From Aureimonas pseudogalii (GTDB lineage: Bacteria; Pseudomonadota; Alphaproteobacteria; Rhizobiales; Rhizobiaceae), in assembly GCF_014196835.1 (NCBI RefSeq), contig NZ_JACIEK010000014.1:1-64000 (forward strand): 64,000 nucleotides of DNA, given 5' to 3'. The notes beneath the pieces were generated by a model, which saw only the letters and a program-made list of their open reading frames with translations, was not told the DNA's origin and made no database searches. Below, piece after piece: positions 36,083 to 45,062 of the stretch. The position numbers and the translations under genes are program-made. The first letter of the stretch is position 1. Every line of letters starts with the position of its first letter.

Positions 36083-36217
36083 GGGACGAGGTCTCCTCGG
36101 GACAGGGAATGGAAGGGCCGGGCGGGGCTCGCGGCTGTGATGCCCGCCTTTGGCGCGGGGGTCAAATGCCCGCGATCTCCGGCGGTTCCGGGCGGCGCCT
36201 CGCAGCGGCTTGCCTCT

Positions 36218-37267
36218 TCAGCCCGCGCGGGTGCGCAGGTCCTCCATGAAGCCGCGACGCACGAGATCGGCGGAGTCGCCGACGCGCAGCGAGCCGGGAT
36301 AGCGCAGCGACAGCGCGTCGGTGAAGGCGCCGGAGGCGGCGATCTCGCGGTAGAAGACGCCGCCGCCGAAATGCTCGCCCTCCGCCACCAGCCGCGCGAA
36401 CTCCTCCACCGAGGCGGCGGAGAACTTGTAGTGCAGCAGCACGGCGTTGACGGCGGCGAAGTTGCGCACGAGCGGCAGCGGCCCGTGGATCGAGGCGCCG
36501 TTCTCCTGCGTGGCGTCGTCGACGAAGATCACCGGAAACTTGGTGAGACGGATGGCATTGCCGAAGAGGCGGGTGCGCGGTCCCCCGCGCACCGCCATGC
36601 AGAACTTCTCGGGCGCGATCTCGTAGCCGTCGCCGTCGACGAGCGGCGAGACCTCCAGCGGATGGCGGTGGCGCGCGGGGTCGAACACGGCGTCCCGCAG
36701 GGGGCCGTCCGGATAGAGGTCGAGCATCGGCGCGAGGCAGCGCTTCAGCCCGGCGCGTTCGAGATCGCCGATGAAGTCGCAAAGGCCCCGCGTCTCGCTG
36801 CCGGGGAAAAGGAGGAACTCGTCGGCGTCGACGTTGAGATACCAGCGCCCGCGCCCGTAGCGCGTGAACAGCGCGTCGCGCCAGACCCGCCCGAACACCG
36901 CCGCGCCATAGGTGACGTTGGAGACGAAGAGATCGACGTCGCCCTGGCCCCGCAGGAACTCGGCGGTGCCGTCGTCGGAGCGGTCGTCCACGAAGACGAA
37001 GCGGGTGACGCCGAGCCGGCGGTAGTGATCGAGAAAGGCGCCGAGATAGGCGCGCGAGTTGCGCACGGTGCAGACGAGCGCGAGATCCCCCGCCCCAAGC
37101 GGACGTTCGGGCGTCACCGGCGTCAGGTCCACGCCCTCCGCAGGCTTGGCCCGGCGGCGGTAGCGGCGCTCGCGAAGGGCCAACGCCCACCGGCGCCAGA
37201 GCGGCAGGCGCCGCATCGCCGCCCAGTCCGCGGGGTCGGCGACGGGATAGCGGAACGTGCGGCCCAC
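36218..37267 (-). CDS. Glycosyltransferase, family 2-like (GT-A fold)
   Basis: A 349-residue protein. It carries LVCTVRNSRAYLGAFLDHYR (nucleotide-sugar site start, near residue 65), FVFVDDRSDDGTAEFL near 90 and YLNVDADEFL near 143, the latter giving the DxD metal motif. The pattern resembles the DUF4922/Glyco_tranf_2_4 group, often linked to surface polysaccharide. No ATG exists near the expected N-terminus. A GTG at 37267, 12 bases after the pheS stop, gives VGRTFRYPVADP; the ATG at 37216 is an alternative. Acceptor and sugar are unknown. Its place between pheS and pheT is unusual. Confidence 0.75.
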   Translation of the reverse strand: MGRTFRYPVADPADWAAMRRLPLWRRWALALRERRYRRRAKPAEGVDLTPVTPERPLGAGDLALVCTVRNSRAYLGAFLDHYRRLGVTRFVFVDDRSDDGTAEFLRGQGDVDLFVSNVTYGAAVFGRVWRDALFTRYGRGRWYLNVDADEFLLFPGSETRGLCDFIGDLERAGLKRCLAPMLDLYPDGPLRDAVFDPARHRHPLEVSPLVDGDGYEIAPEKFCMAVRGGPRTRLFGNAIRLTKFPVIFVDDATQENGASIHGPLPLVRNFAAVNAVLLHYKFSAASVEEFARLVAEGEHFGGGVFYREIAASGAFTDALSLRYPGSLRVGDSADLVRRGFMEDLRTRAG

Positions 37268-37278
37268 GAGCGGCCCTG

Positions 37279-38361
37279 TCAGGCGCCGAGGCCGCCGAAC
37301 AGCGTCGGCACGTCGAGCGGGCGGAACCCGTAATGCTCGATCCAGCGGATGTCGGCGTCGAAGAAGGCGCGAAGGTCCGGCATGCCGTATTTCAGCATGG
37401 CGATGCGGTCGATGCCCATGCCCCAGGCGAAGCCCTGATAGACGTCGGGGTCGAGCCCGACGCCGCGCAGCACGTTGGGATGCACCATGCCGCAGCCGAG
37501 GATCTCCATCCAGTCGCTGCCTTCGCCGAAGCGCACCTCCGAGCCGGAGCGGTCGCACTGGATGTCGACCTCCATTGAGGGCTCGGTGAAGGGGAAGTAG
37601 GACGGCCGAAAGCGCATGTTCAGCGAGGGCACCTCGAAGAAGGCCTTGCAGAACTCGGTGAGCACCCACTTCATGTTGGCGATGTTGGCCGTGGTGTCGA
37701 CCACCAGCCCCTCGACCTGATGGAACATCGGCGTGTGCGTGGCGTCGGAATCCTGCCGGTAGGTCTTGCCGGGAATGACGATGCGGATCGGCGGCTTCTG
37801 CGTCTCCATCGTGCGGATCTGCACGGGCGAGGTGTGGGTGCGCAGCAGCTTGCGTTCTCCATCGGCACCCGGCTTCAGGAAGAACGTGTCGTGCATCTCG
37901 CGCGCCGGATGCCCGTCGGGGAAGTTCAGCGCCGTAAAATTGTAGCGGTCGGTCTCGATGTCCGGCCCTTCCGCGATGCGGAAGCCCATGTCGGCAAAGA
38001 TCGCGGTGATCTCGTCGATCACCTGGCTGATCGGGTGGATGCGCCCGCGCGACACCGGCGAGGGGCGAATGGGGAGCGTCACGTCGAGCCGCTCGGCGGT
38101 GAGCCGCGCCTCGATGGCGGCGTCGGCCAGCGCCTCGCGCCGGGCGAGGAGCGCGGCCTGCACCCGGTCGCGAAGGCCGTTCAGCGCGGGGCCCGCGTCG
38201 CGGCGCTCCTCCGGGTTCATCTTGCCGAGTCCCTTGAGGCGCTCGGAGATCTCCCCCTTCTTGCCGAGCGCGGCGAGGCGCACGGCTTCGAGCGTCGCCT
38301 CGTCGGCGGCCGCCTCGATCTCTTGGAGGAAACGGGTCTCGATGTCGGCGAGATCGCTCAT
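37279..38361 (-). CDS. pheS: Phenylalanine-tRNA ligase, alpha subunit
   Basis: A 360-residue class II synthetase subunit. An N-terminal coiled coil (about residues 1-90) is followed by the catalytic core, with the substrate segment starting [16 protein letters not shown] near 125, motif 2 with [10 protein letters not shown] near 210 and motif 3 [12 protein letters not shown] (with family variant AWGMGIDR) near 325. It pairs with PheT. A terminator separates it from rplT upstream, so it has its own promoter in the roughly 110 bases before the start. Confidence 0.96.
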   Translation of the reverse strand: MSDLADIETRFLQEIEAAADEATLEAVRLAALGKKGEISERLKGLGKMNPEERRDAGPALNGLRDRVQAALLARREALADAAIEARLTAERLDVTLPIRPSPVSRGRIHPISQVIDEITAIFADMGFRIAEGPDIETDRYNFTALNFPDGHPAREMHDTFFLKPGADGERKLLRTHTSPVQIRTMETQKPPIRIVIPGKTYRQDSDATHTPMFHQVEGLVVDTTANIANMKWVLTEFCKAFFEVPSLNMRFRPSYFPFTEPSMEVDIQCDRSGSEVRFGEGSDWMEILGCGMVHPNVLRGVGLDPDVYQGFAWGMGIDRIAMLKYGMPDLRAFFDADIRWIEHYGFRPLDVPTLFGGLGA

Positions 38362-38475
38362 CGGATCACCCTCATGCTCGTGAAACGGTGGATGCGGCGG
38401 GCGCCAAGCCCGGCCGGACAGGCGGCCTGTCTATCGCGGCGCGCCGCGGTTGGAAAGACGAAGGCTCCGTGAACG

Positions 38476-38512
38476 GAAAAAGGCCCGCTCCCCCGGACAG
38501 GGAACGGGCCTT
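38476..38512 (-). terminator. Terminator of rpmI-rplT
   Basis: AAGGCCCG (38480-38487) pairs with CGGGCCTT (38505-38512), with a further TCCC/GGGA step after one mismatch. Read leftward, the stem is followed by a T run (38476-38480). Confidence 0.8.
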
Positions 38513-38543
38513 CGGTCTCTCGAACCCGAGACGGTTCGCGAAC

Positions 38544-38960
38544 TTAAGCCGCGATCTTCTCGCCGACGGCGCGAGCGTGCGCGGTCTCGCTCTGGTCCTT
38601 GATGTAGCCGAGCGCGGCCTTGGACTGCTCGACGAGGGCGGCGAAGGCCTCCGGCTCGTGGATCGCGATGTCCGACATGACCTTGCGATCGACCTCGATG
38701 CCGGCCTTCGACAGGCCGTCGATGAAGCGGGCGTAGGTGAAGCCGTGCTCGCGCACGGCGGCGTTGATGCGCTGGATCCACAGGGCGCGGAAGTTGCGCT
38801 TCTTGACGCGGCGGTCGCGCGTGGCGAACTGCTTCGACCGGTCGACCGCGGCCTTGGCGGCGCGGATGGTGTTCTTGCGGCGGCCGTAGAAGCCCTTGGC
38901 GGCCTTCAGAACCTTCTTATGCTTGGCATGGGACGTAACGCCCCGCTTGACACGTGCCAT
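38544..38960 (-). CDS. rplT: 50S ribosomal protein L20
   Basis: A 138-residue primary rRNA-binding protein needed for early 50S assembly. It begins [20 protein letters not shown] and contains [11 protein letters not shown] and [20 protein letters not shown], all diagnostic. The C-terminus extends about 20 residues beyond the E. coli protein, common in alphaproteobacteria. It lies 34 bases after rpmI. In other bacteria L20 represses its own operon at the mRNA level, and a structured leader is visible before rpmI here. Confidence 0.97.
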   Translation of the reverse strand: MARVKRGVTSHAKHKKVLKAAKGFYGRRKNTIRAAKAAVDRSKQFATRDRRVKKRNFRALWIQRINAAVREHGFTYARFIDGLSKAGIEVDRKVMSDIAIHEPEAFAALVEQSKAALGYIKDQSETAHARAVGEKIAA

Positions 38961-38994
38961 GGTAGTCGCTCCTTAAATCTTGAGACCGAACCGC

Positions 38995-39195
38995 TCAGCG
39001 GTTGTAGGGCATGTAGACCTTGACGATCTTCGCATCGGCGTCGGACAGGATCATCGATCCCCGCGCGTTGCGAAGGAAGTCGTTGGAGCGCTTGATCATG
39101 CCGTGGCGCTTGCCCGCCGCACCCGCCTTGACCTTGCCGGAGGCGGTCATGCGGAAGCGCTTCTTGGCGCTGGCTTTCGTCTTCATCTTGGGCAT
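38995..39195 (-). CDS. rpmI: 50S ribosomal protein L35
   Basis: A 66-residue basic ribosomal protein. The start [20 protein letters not shown] and the motif [18 protein letters not shown] identify it. The ribosome-binding site AGGAGAG lies directly before the ATG at 39195. It is separated from infC by about 280 bases that contain a terminator and a long hairpin, so rpmI-rplT can be controlled apart from infC. Confidence 0.97.
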   Translation of the reverse strand: MPKMKTKASAKKRFRMTASGKVKAGAAGKRHGMIKRSNDFLRNARGSMILSDADAKIVKVYMPYNR

Positions 39196-39294
39196 TTTGC
39201 TCTCCTAGGCTTTAGGATCGCGAACGGCCGGGCAGCCTCCCTCGCGGGCGGTGCGGCACTCCATCGAAGGGCTCGAAGGGTCGCGACAGCATTA

Positions 39295-39326
39295 GAACCG
39301 GCACGGCATGCCCTGCCGGCCGGTTC
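39295..39326 (-). promoter_or_regulatory. Leader hairpin upstream of rpmI
   Basis: GAACCGGC (39295-39302) pairs with GCCGGTTC (39319-39326), and after a one-base bulge CGGCA (39304-39308) pairs with TGCCG (39314-39318) around a five-base loop. This 13-bp stem lies 100 bases ahead of the rpmI start on the transcribed strand. It may be part of an L20-responsive leader; I cannot match it to a known class. Confidence 0.5.
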
Positions 39327-39429
39327 GTATGGACGAGGGCTCGCTTAGACCATCCGCGCGCCGCTGGCAAGCCGCGCCGCGGCCACCATCTGCCGGGGAG
39401 AGACCCTCGCCGGCCAACCTGCGGACACG

Positions 39430-39452
39430 AAAAAGGGCGGCCGAGCCGCCCT
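39430..39452 (-). terminator. Terminator downstream of infC
   Basis: AGGGCGGC (39434-39441) pairs with GCCGCCCT (39445-39452) around CGA. Read leftward it is followed by TTTTTCG. It should end, or attenuate, transcription between infC and rpmI. Confidence 0.8.
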
Positions 39453-39479
39453 CTTCGCATCCCGGAGGATCGTCGGCGC

Positions 39480-40019
39480 TCAGCCCTTGGGGGCGAGCAC
39501 CATCATCATCTGGCGGCCTTCGAGCTTGGGCTCGGCCTCGACCTTGGAGATCTCGGCCGTCTCCTCGCGCACGCGGTTGAGAAGCTGCATGCCGAGTTCC
39601 TGGTGCGCCATCTCGCGACCACGGAAGCGCAGGGTCAGCTTGACCTTGTCGCCCTCTTCGAAGAAGCGACGCACGGCCTTCATCTTCGTCTCGTAGTCGT
39701 GGTCATCGATGTTCGGACGCATCTTGATCTCCTTGACCTCGATGATCTTCTGTCGGCGACGGGCTTCGGCGGCCTTCTTCTGGCCCTCGTATTTCAGCTT
39801 GCCGAGATCGAGGATCTTGCAGACCGGCGGGTTCGCGGTCGGCACGATCTCGACGAGGTCGAGTCCGGCCTCCTCGGCGAGGGCGAGCGCCTCGGAGGTG
39901 TTGATGGCGCCCCGGTTGTGGCCGTCGGTGTCGATCAGCTGAACCTGGGGAACCCGGATGTCCCGGTTGGAGCGCGGCCCCTCCTTCTGGGCCGGCGGCG
40001 CGCGAAATGGTCTGCGAAT
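39480..40019 (-). CDS. infC: Translation initiation factor IF-3 with AUU start
   Basis: A 179-residue IF-3. The N-terminal domain contains [15 protein letters not shown] and [15 protein letters not shown]; the C-terminal domain contains the segment [20 protein letters not shown]. No ATG precedes the N-terminal domain, and the first ATG (39845) would delete it. The codon at 40019-40017 is ATT, reading [15 protein letters not shown], with GGAG ten bases upstream. AUU is the classic infC start, through which IF-3 represses its own synthesis by rejecting non-standard starts. It bridges to rpmI-rplT downstream. Confidence 0.93.
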   Translation of the reverse strand: MRRPFRAPPAQKEGPRSNRDIRVPQVQLIDTDGHNRGAINTSEALALAEEAGLDLVEIVPTANPPVCKILDLGKLKYEGQKKAAEARRRQKIIEVKEIKMRPNIDDHDYETKMKAVRRFFEEGDKVKLTLRFRGREMAHQELGMQLLNRVREETAEISKVEAEPKLEGRQMMMVLAPKG

Positions 40020-40245
40020 GGTCGTTGTCTCCGGCTGTTGACGGGCGGCTGCGGGGTCTCAAATCAGAACGAGCCGCACGAGGTTTCGTCGCATCCCAAT
40101 GCGAAGAACACCCTGTCGGTCGTGAATGCTTTTTCGCATATAGCATGGCGCAGCCCCGATTTCACGTTGCCAGCGCCAGAAAAAGTAGCAAGGCGAACGC
40201 CAGAAAAATGGCGGGGTCGCCCCCAGCCCCTCCCCCGCCTCGACG

Positions 40246-41040
40246 ATGGAACCCCTGCCGATGACCGCCGACACCGCCTCGATCCTGCGCGACGCCGCCC
40301 TTCCCCATCCGATCGCCCATCTTGCCGTCGCTGGCCCCGCGCCCACCGTCGTCTGGCTCGGCGGCTACCGCTCGGACATGCGGGGCGCGAAGGCCGAACG
40401 GCTGGCCGCCGGAGCCGGCCGCGGCACCTACGGCTTCCTGCGCTTCGACTATTCCGGCCACGGGGAATCGGGCGGCGCCTTCGAGGACGGCACGATCTCG
40501 CGCTGGAGCGAGGATGCGGGCGCCGCGATCGAGGCGCTGGCGCCGGGGCCGCTGATCCTCGTCGGCTCGTCGATGGGCGCCTGGATCGCGCTCCGGCTGA
40601 CGGCCTGGCTGCGGGCGCGCGGCGAGGGCGAGCGCCTGAAGGGCCTGCTGCTCCTCGCCCCCGCGCCCGACTTCACCGGGCGGCTGGTGGAGCCTTCCCT
40701 CACCGCCGAGGAGCGCGCATGCCTCGAGCGCGAAGGCCGGATCCTGCGTCCCTCGCCCTATGGCGAGCCGACGCTCTACACGCGCGCGCTCATCGAGGAC
40801 GGTGCCGCCGTCGCCGTGATGGACCGCCCGATCGAGACCGGCTGCCCCGTGCGCATCATCCAGGGCATGGAGGACGCCGAGGTCCCCTTCGCCCACGCGC
40901 TCGAACTCGTCTCGCACCTGCCGGCCGACGGGGTGACGCTGACGCTGGTGCGCGACGGCGACCATCGCCTGTCGCGCGAAGAGGACCTCCTGCGCATGGA
41001 GCGCGCGCTCGGCGAACTGCTGGCCGCGGCGCGCGGCTAG
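40246..41040 (+). CDS. Alpha/beta-fold hydrolase
   Basis: A 264-residue serine hydrolase. The nucleophile elbow is GSSMGAW near residue 108, the oxyanion region is VWLGGYRSDMRGAK near 37-50, the acidic residue is probably in IIQGMEDAEVPF near 210 and the catalytic His is in DGDHRLS near 243. This pattern resembles palmitoyl-protein thioesterase ABHD10-like hydrolases of alphaproteobacteria. The substrate is unknown. ATGs at 40246 and 40261 are both possible starts. It is divergent from infC across about 225 bases that probably hold both promoters. Confidence 0.85.
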   Translation: MEPLPMTADTASILRDAALPHPIAHLAVAGPAPTVVWLGGYRSDMRGAKAERLAAGAGRGTYGFLRFDYSGHGESGGAFEDGTISRWSEDAGAAIEALAPGPLILVGSSMGAWIALRLTAWLRARGEGERLKGLLLLAPAPDFTGRLVEPSLTAEERACLEREGRILRPSPYGEPTLYTRALIEDGAAVAVMDRPIETGCPVRIIQGMEDAEVPFAHALELVSHLPADGVTLTLVRDGDHRLSREEDLLRMERALGELLAAARG

Positions 41041-41402
41041 AGCCTCCGCCGTGAAGGCCGAGCCGGCTTTCGCGTGCGGACACGACGGCAAACGGGAGCC
41101 TGGAGCCGGTGGTCAGCCCTGAGGGATCGCTCCGCCGGCAATCGTGACGATGCTGTGACGTTTCGGGCACAGCCATGCGACACCGCCCACGCAAGCGGTG
41201 GAAAAAAGAGCAAGATTCGCTGCAAGACCCTCTGGACGCCGATCCCGTGCGCTCCACATCGCCCACGCATTTTCGGCCGAAGCTGGCTTGGGGGCGGTGC
41301 TGCGCCGCCGCGACGACGAAATCCTGCGATTGACAGGTTTTCGCGCTGCACCCACGATGGGTCCAGGCGAGGGACGGCTCGCCTAACCGACGGAGATCAG
41401 AC
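41041..41402. other. Intergenic region, no gene seen
   Basis: About 360 bases between the hydrolase and the BTLCP gene. Short open frames on both strands lack ribosome-binding sites and family features. I see no terminator with a T run. The 3' part probably holds the promoter of the downstream gene. Confidence 0.5.
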
Positions 41403-42020
41403 ATGATTTTTCGGCGCGTGTTCGGCGCAACGCTCTTGGCTTGCCTTTTTTTCGGATCCCTTGGCGGACCCGCTTCCGCGACGGGGCTCGGCACCATGCC
41501 GCTCGGCGCGGCCACCAAACAACCCTTCGGCCACTATTCGCTGTGCCGCCGCGATCCCGAGCAATGCCGCGTCGAACCCGGTCCTGCCGCCTCGCCCGCC
41601 GCGCTCGATCTGCCCTTGATGCGCCTCGTCGCCGGCATCAACCGTGACGTCAACCGCTCGATCGCCCCGGAATCGGACCAGGCGCTCTACGGCGTCGAGG
41701 AGCGCTGGACCCTGCCGACGCTCTCGCGCGGCGACTGCGAGGACTACGCGCTGCTGAAGCGCCGGCGCCTGCACGATGCCGGCGTTCCCTATGGCGATCT
41801 CCTGATGACGGTGGTGCGCAAACGCGACGGCACCGGCCACGCCATCCTGACGCTGCGCACGCAGGCCGGCGACTTCGTGCTCGACAATCTCGACGATCGC
41901 GTGCGGCCCTGGGCCGAGGTGCCCTATCGCTTCATCAAGCGCCAGTCGTCCACCGATCCCGCCCGCTGGGTGGAGATCGAGACCGACGCCGAGCCGATCG
42001 TCAGCGCTCTGTCGCGCTGA
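41403..42020 (+). CDS. Transglutaminase-like cysteine peptidase (BTLCP family)
   Basis: A 205-residue exported protein with a signal peptide (residues 1-27, ending GPASA). The catalytic triad is visible as Cys in RGDCEDYALLK (about 113), His in GHAILT (about 148) and Asp in VLDNLDD (about 162). Bacterial transglutaminase-like cysteine proteinases of this type (LapG relatives, DUF920) are widespread in rhizobia and act in the periplasm. LapG relatives cleave adhesins under c-di-GMP control, but no LapD or adhesin gene is adjacent, so the target is unknown. It stands alone. Confidence 0.87.
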   Translation: MIFRRVFGATLLACLFFGSLGGPASATGLGTMPLGAATKQPFGHYSLCRRDPEQCRVEPGPAASPAALDLPLMRLVAGINRDVNRSIAPESDQALYGVEERWTLPTLSRGDCEDYALLKRRRLHDAGVPYGDLLMTVVRKRDGTGHAILTLRTQAGDFVLDNLDDRVRPWAEVPYRFIKRQSSTDPARWVEIETDAEPIVSALSR

Positions 42021-42032
42021 GGCCGAAGCGCT

Positions 42033-42227
42033 TCAACTCTCGTCGTCGGGCTCGCTCGGTGGACGGTCGGTCTCGGGCCCCGGCAGCACGTAGGAGCCCT
42101 TCAGCCAGCGATTGAGATCCACCGCCTTGCAGCGCGGCGAGCAGAAGGGAAAGCTCTCGCGATCGGACACCCGCCCGCATTCGGGGCAGCGGCGCCGGGG
42201 GCGAAGCGGGACGACGCTGGCGCTCAA
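42033..42227 (-). CDS. yacG: DNA gyrase inhibitor YacG
   Basis: A 64-residue zinc-binding protein. The four-cysteine site is CPECG (residues 14-18) and FCSPRCKAVD (residues 28-37), followed by LNRWLKGSYVLP, all typical. YacG binds GyrB and blocks DNA binding. The start is TTG at 42227, in the expected position. It follows maf by 7 bases and ends the infA-maf-yacG operon, an arrangement typical of alphaproteobacteria. Confidence 0.9.
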   Translation of the reverse strand: MSASVVPLRPRRRCPECGRVSDRESFPFCSPRCKAVDLNRWLKGSYVLPGPETDRPPSEPDDES

Positions 42228-42234
42228 CGTCGCG

Positions 42235-42867
42235 TCAGCCCGGCAGCGGCGCGTGTGCGCCGATCGGGGGAACCGCGAAGCCTTCGCCGGCGAGCAGCGA
42301 CAGGGTCTCGTAGAGCGGCAGACCGACGATGCCGGTGTAGGAGCCCGTGAGCTTCACCACGAAGGCGCCGGCCCGGCCCTGGATGGCGTAGCCGCCGGCC
42401 TTGCCCTGCCATTCGCCGGACGCGACGTAGCGTTCGATGTCCTCGCGCGACAGACGCTTGAAGCGCACCCGGCTCTCCACCAGCCGCTCGCGCGTCTTGC
42501 CGCCGGGCGTCACCACGCAGATTCCGGTGTAGACGCGGTGCGTGCGGCCGGAGAGGATGCGAAGGTTGGCCACCGCGTCGTCCGCGATCTCGGCCTTCGG
42601 CATGACCTCGCGCCCCACCGCCACCACCGTATCGGCCCCGAGCGTCCAGCGCCCCTCGGTCTCGCCGCGGGCGCGCAGCGTCTCGAAGGCGGCCATCGCC
42701 TTCAGCCGCGCCAGGCGCTTGGCCAGCGCCCGCGGCGTCTCGGCCCGCTGCGGCGTCTCGTCGACGTCGGTCGGCAGCAGGCGCTCGGGCTCGATGCCCA
42801 CCTGCTGCAGGAGTTCGAGGCGCCGAGGCGAGGCGGATGCGAGGACGAGCGCGCTCGCCGGCTTCAT
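42235..42867 (-). CDS. maf: Maf-like nucleoside triphosphate pyrophosphatase
   Basis: A 210-residue house-cleaning pyrophosphatase. The N-terminal [14 protein letters not shown] motif (residues 7-20) and DVDETP near 35 are diagnostic. [10 protein letters not shown] near 77 and TGICVV near 115 also fit. YhdE-type enzymes hydrolyse dTTP/UTP and modified nucleotides. It lies 14 bases after infA and 7 bases before yacG. Confidence 0.93.
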   Translation of the reverse strand: MKPASALVLASASPRRLELLQQVGIEPERLLPTDVDETPQRAETPRALAKRLARLKAMAAFETLRARGETEGRWTLGADTVVAVGREVMPKAEIADDAVANLRILSGRTHRVYTGICVVTPGGKTRERLVESRVRFKRLSREDIERYVASGEWQGKAGGYAIQGRAGAFVVKLTGSYTGIVGLPLYETLSLLAGEGFAVPPIGAHAPLPG

Positions 42868-42881
42868 AAGGAGCGCCGCCG

Positions 42882-43100
42882 TTACTTGAAGCGGTAGGTG
42901 ATGCGGCCCTTCGTCAGGTCGTAGGGCGTCATCTCCACGAGCACCTTGTCGCCGGTGAGCACGCGGATGCGATTCTTGCGCATGCGGCCCGCGGTGTGGG
43001 CGATGATCTCGTGTTCGTTCTCGAGCTTGATGCGGAAGGTCGCGTTGGGCAGGAGTTCGGTGACGACTCCCGGGAACTCGAGAACTTCTTCTTTCGCCAT
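42882..43100 (-). CDS. infA: Translation initiation factor IF-1
   Basis: A 72-residue S1-fold protein that binds the 30S A site. It starts [13 protein letters not shown] and contains [20 protein letters not shown] and [14 protein letters not shown], characteristic throughout. The ATG at 43100 is the family start; an in-frame ATG 54 bases upstream is not needed. It begins the infA-maf-yacG operon. Confidence 0.97.
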   Translation of the reverse strand: MAKEEVLEFPGVVTELLPNATFRIKLENEHEIIAHTAGRMRKNRIRVLTGDKVLVEMTPYDLTKGRITYRFK

Positions 43101-43159
43101 GCGTCTACGGAACCTCGAAAAGACAGGGGCCCGGGACATGACGTCCGGGACCACCTCGA

Positions 43160-43191
43160 AAAAACAGCGTCCCGGACGTGAGGTCCGGGAC
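43160..43191 (-). terminator. Terminator of murA, with a similar palindrome beside it
   Basis: GTCCCGGAC (43169-43177) and GTCCGGGAC (43183-43191) form a perfect 9-bp stem with loop GTGAG. Read leftward it is followed by a T run (43159-43164), so it should end the murA transcript. A second, imperfect copy of the palindrome (about 43130-43152) lies 17 bases further on, just before infA. Confidence 0.7.
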
Positions 43192-43326
43192 CGCGGGGGG
43201 AACGGGTCAGGCGTCGGACGGCAAGCCGGCCGCGCACGCGCCTCAAAACGTGAATTCCCGCCCTAAATCGGCGTTCGCCCACCAAAATGCAAGCACTTCC
43301 CGCGCCGGGCGTCCGGAGCCCGGCTT

Positions 43327-44616
43327 TCAGCTCGAGATGCGCTCGACGTCGGCGCCGCAGGCGACGAGCTTCTCCTCCAGCCGCTCGAAGCCGCGGTCGA
43401 GATGGTAGACCCGGTTCACCGTGGTCTCGCCCTCGGCGACGAGCCCGGCGATGACGAGCGAGACCGAGGCGCGAAGGTCGGTCGCCATGACGGGCGCGCC
43501 GACGAGCCGCGGCACGCCCTCGATCCGCGCCATCTGGCCCGAGAGCGAGATCTTCGCGCCGAGACGGGCCAGTTCCTGCACGTGCATGAAGCGGTTCTCG
43601 AAGATCGTCTCGGTGATGTGCGAGACGCCGTCCGAGCGCGTCATCAGCGCCATGAACTGCGCCTGGAGATCGGTCGGGAAGCCGGGGAACGGGTCGGTGA
43701 CGACGTCCACCGGGCGGATGCCATTGCCGTTGCGCTGGATGCGCATGCCATGCGGCGTGTCGGTGACGGAGGCGCCGGCGTCCCGCAGCGCGGTGAGCGC
43801 GGTCTGCAGCAGGTCGGAGCGCGTGCCTTCCAGCGTCACGTCGCCGCCCGCCATCGCCACGGCCATGGCGTAGGTGCCGGTCTCGATGCGGTCCGGCAGC
43901 ACGCGGTGGCGCGCGCCGGAGAGCGCGGTGACGCCCTCGATCGTGATCGTGGAGGTGCCGGCGCCCGTGATGCGCGCGCCCATGGCGTTGAGGCACTGCG
44001 CGAGGTCGGCGACCTCGGGCTCGCGCGCCGCATTTTCGAGCACCGTCTCGCCCTTGGCGAGCGAGGCCGCCATCATCAGGACGTGCGTGGCGCCGACGGA
44101 GACCTTCGGGAAGGTGTAGCGGTTGCCGACGAGCCCGCCCTTGGCCTCGGCCACGATGTAGCCGGCGTCGATGTCGATCGTGGCGCCGAGCGCCTGCAGG
44201 CCCTCGATGAAGAGATCCACCGGCCGCGTGCCGATGGCGCAGCCGCCCGGCAGCGAGACGCGCGCCTTGTGCATGCGCGCGAGCAGCGGCCCGATCACCC
44301 AGAACGAGGCGCGCATCTTGGAGACGAGCTCGTAGGGCGCGGTGGTGTCGACGATGGTGCGGGCGGTGAAGTGGATGGTGCGGCCCGAACCGGCGTTCGT
44401 GGCGAGGCGCTTGCCCGAGACCGTGTAGTCGACGCCGTGATTGCCGAGGATGCGGATGAGCTGCTCGACGTCGGCCAGATGCGGCACGTTCTCGAGCGTC
44501 AGCGTGTCGTCGGTGAGAAGCGCGGCGATCATCAGCGGCAGGGCGGCGTTCTTGGCGCCCGAGATCGGGATCGTGCCGTTGAGGGCGTTGCCGCCGCGAA
44601 TGCGAATGCGATCCAT
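43327..44616 (-). CDS. murA: UDP-N-acetylglucosamine 1-carboxyvinyltransferase
   Basis: A 429-residue enzyme for the first committed step of peptidoglycan synthesis, adding enolpyruvate to UDP-GlcNAc. The start MDRIRIRGG and [16 protein letters not shown] near residue 20 are typical. The catalytic cysteine is in [14 protein letters not shown] near residue 125, so fosfomycin sensitivity would be expected. The ATG at 44616 fits the family. It is followed by its own terminator before infA. Confidence 0.96.
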   Translation of the reverse strand: MDRIRIRGGNALNGTIPISGAKNAALPLMIAALLTDDTLTLENVPHLADVEQLIRILGNHGVDYTVSGKRLATNAGSGRTIHFTARTIVDTTAPYELVSKMRASFWVIGPLLARMHKARVSLPGGCAIGTRPVDLFIEGLQALGATIDIDAGYIVAEAKGGLVGNRYTFPKVSVGATHVLMMAASLAKGETVLENAAREPEVADLAQCLNAMGARITGAGTSTITIEGVTALSGARHRVLPDRIETGTYAMAVAMAGGDVTLEGTRSDLLQTALTALRDAGASVTDTPHGMRIQRNGNGIRPVDVVTDPFPGFPTDLQAQFMALMTRSDGVSHITETIFENRFMHVQELARLGAKISLSGQMARIEGVPRLVGAPVMATDLRASVSLVIAGLVAEGETTVNRVYHLDRGFERLEEKLVACGADVERISS

Positions 44617-44783
44617 GAAGGGGCCTTGCTGATGTCGCCGAGGAGGTCGAACCCCGCGGCGCGGCGCGCCGTCCGGTCGGCCGGGGCGGGAAAGTCCGTC
44701 TCCTACACGAGGCAAGGGAGACGATCAAATCGGCGGCTTCGCCCCTTCTCTCCCCTGGGTCTCCGGTCCCGTTCCGCGCGCCT

Positions 44784-44942
44784 TCAGTGCGGGCGCAGCA
44801 GTACATCGAGCCCGAACACCACCATCGCGGCGAGCGCGATCTTCCAGAAGTCGCCGCGCCGGCGAAGGCCGGGCACGCCGAAGGGCCGCCAGATCTGCGC
44901 CGCCATGAGCGCGATCATCAGGATCGAGAAGAGCTTGTTCAT
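44784..44942 (-). CDS. Small membrane protein, unknown function
   Basis: A 52-residue protein from the ATG at 44942, with two hydrophobic segments (about residues 3-18 and 31-48) separated by an Arg-rich turn (GLRRRGD). I recognise no named family. It is on the murA strand, between the fasciclin gene terminator and murA, about 170 bases before the murA start, and may be co-transcribed with murA. Codon use and position support a real gene, but a protein this short is hard to prove from sequence. Confidence 0.5.
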   Translation of the reverse strand: MNKLFSILMIALMAAQIWRPFGVPGLRRRGDFWKIALAAMVVFGLDVLLRPH

Positions 44943-44993
44943 CCCCCTTCCCCTACAGCATCGCGGACCCGCGCCAAGCGCCTTTCTGGCGCG

Positions 44994-45026
44994 AAAAGAC
45001 CCGGACGGTATCCGCCGTCCGGGTCT
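44994..45026 (-). terminator. Terminator of the fasciclin gene
   Basis: AGACCCGGACGG (44997-45008) pairs perfectly over 12 bp with CCGTCCGGGTCT (45015-45026) around a six-base loop. Read leftward it is followed by TTTTCGC. Confidence 0.85.
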
Positions 45027-45062
45027 CTCCAAGATGCGATGCGGGGGATGGGGCGGGAGGGG

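Noticed and set aside
39480-39845. infC starting at the ATG at 39845
   Set aside because: This would remove the conserved N-terminal domain, which is present in frame upstream to the ATT at 40019.
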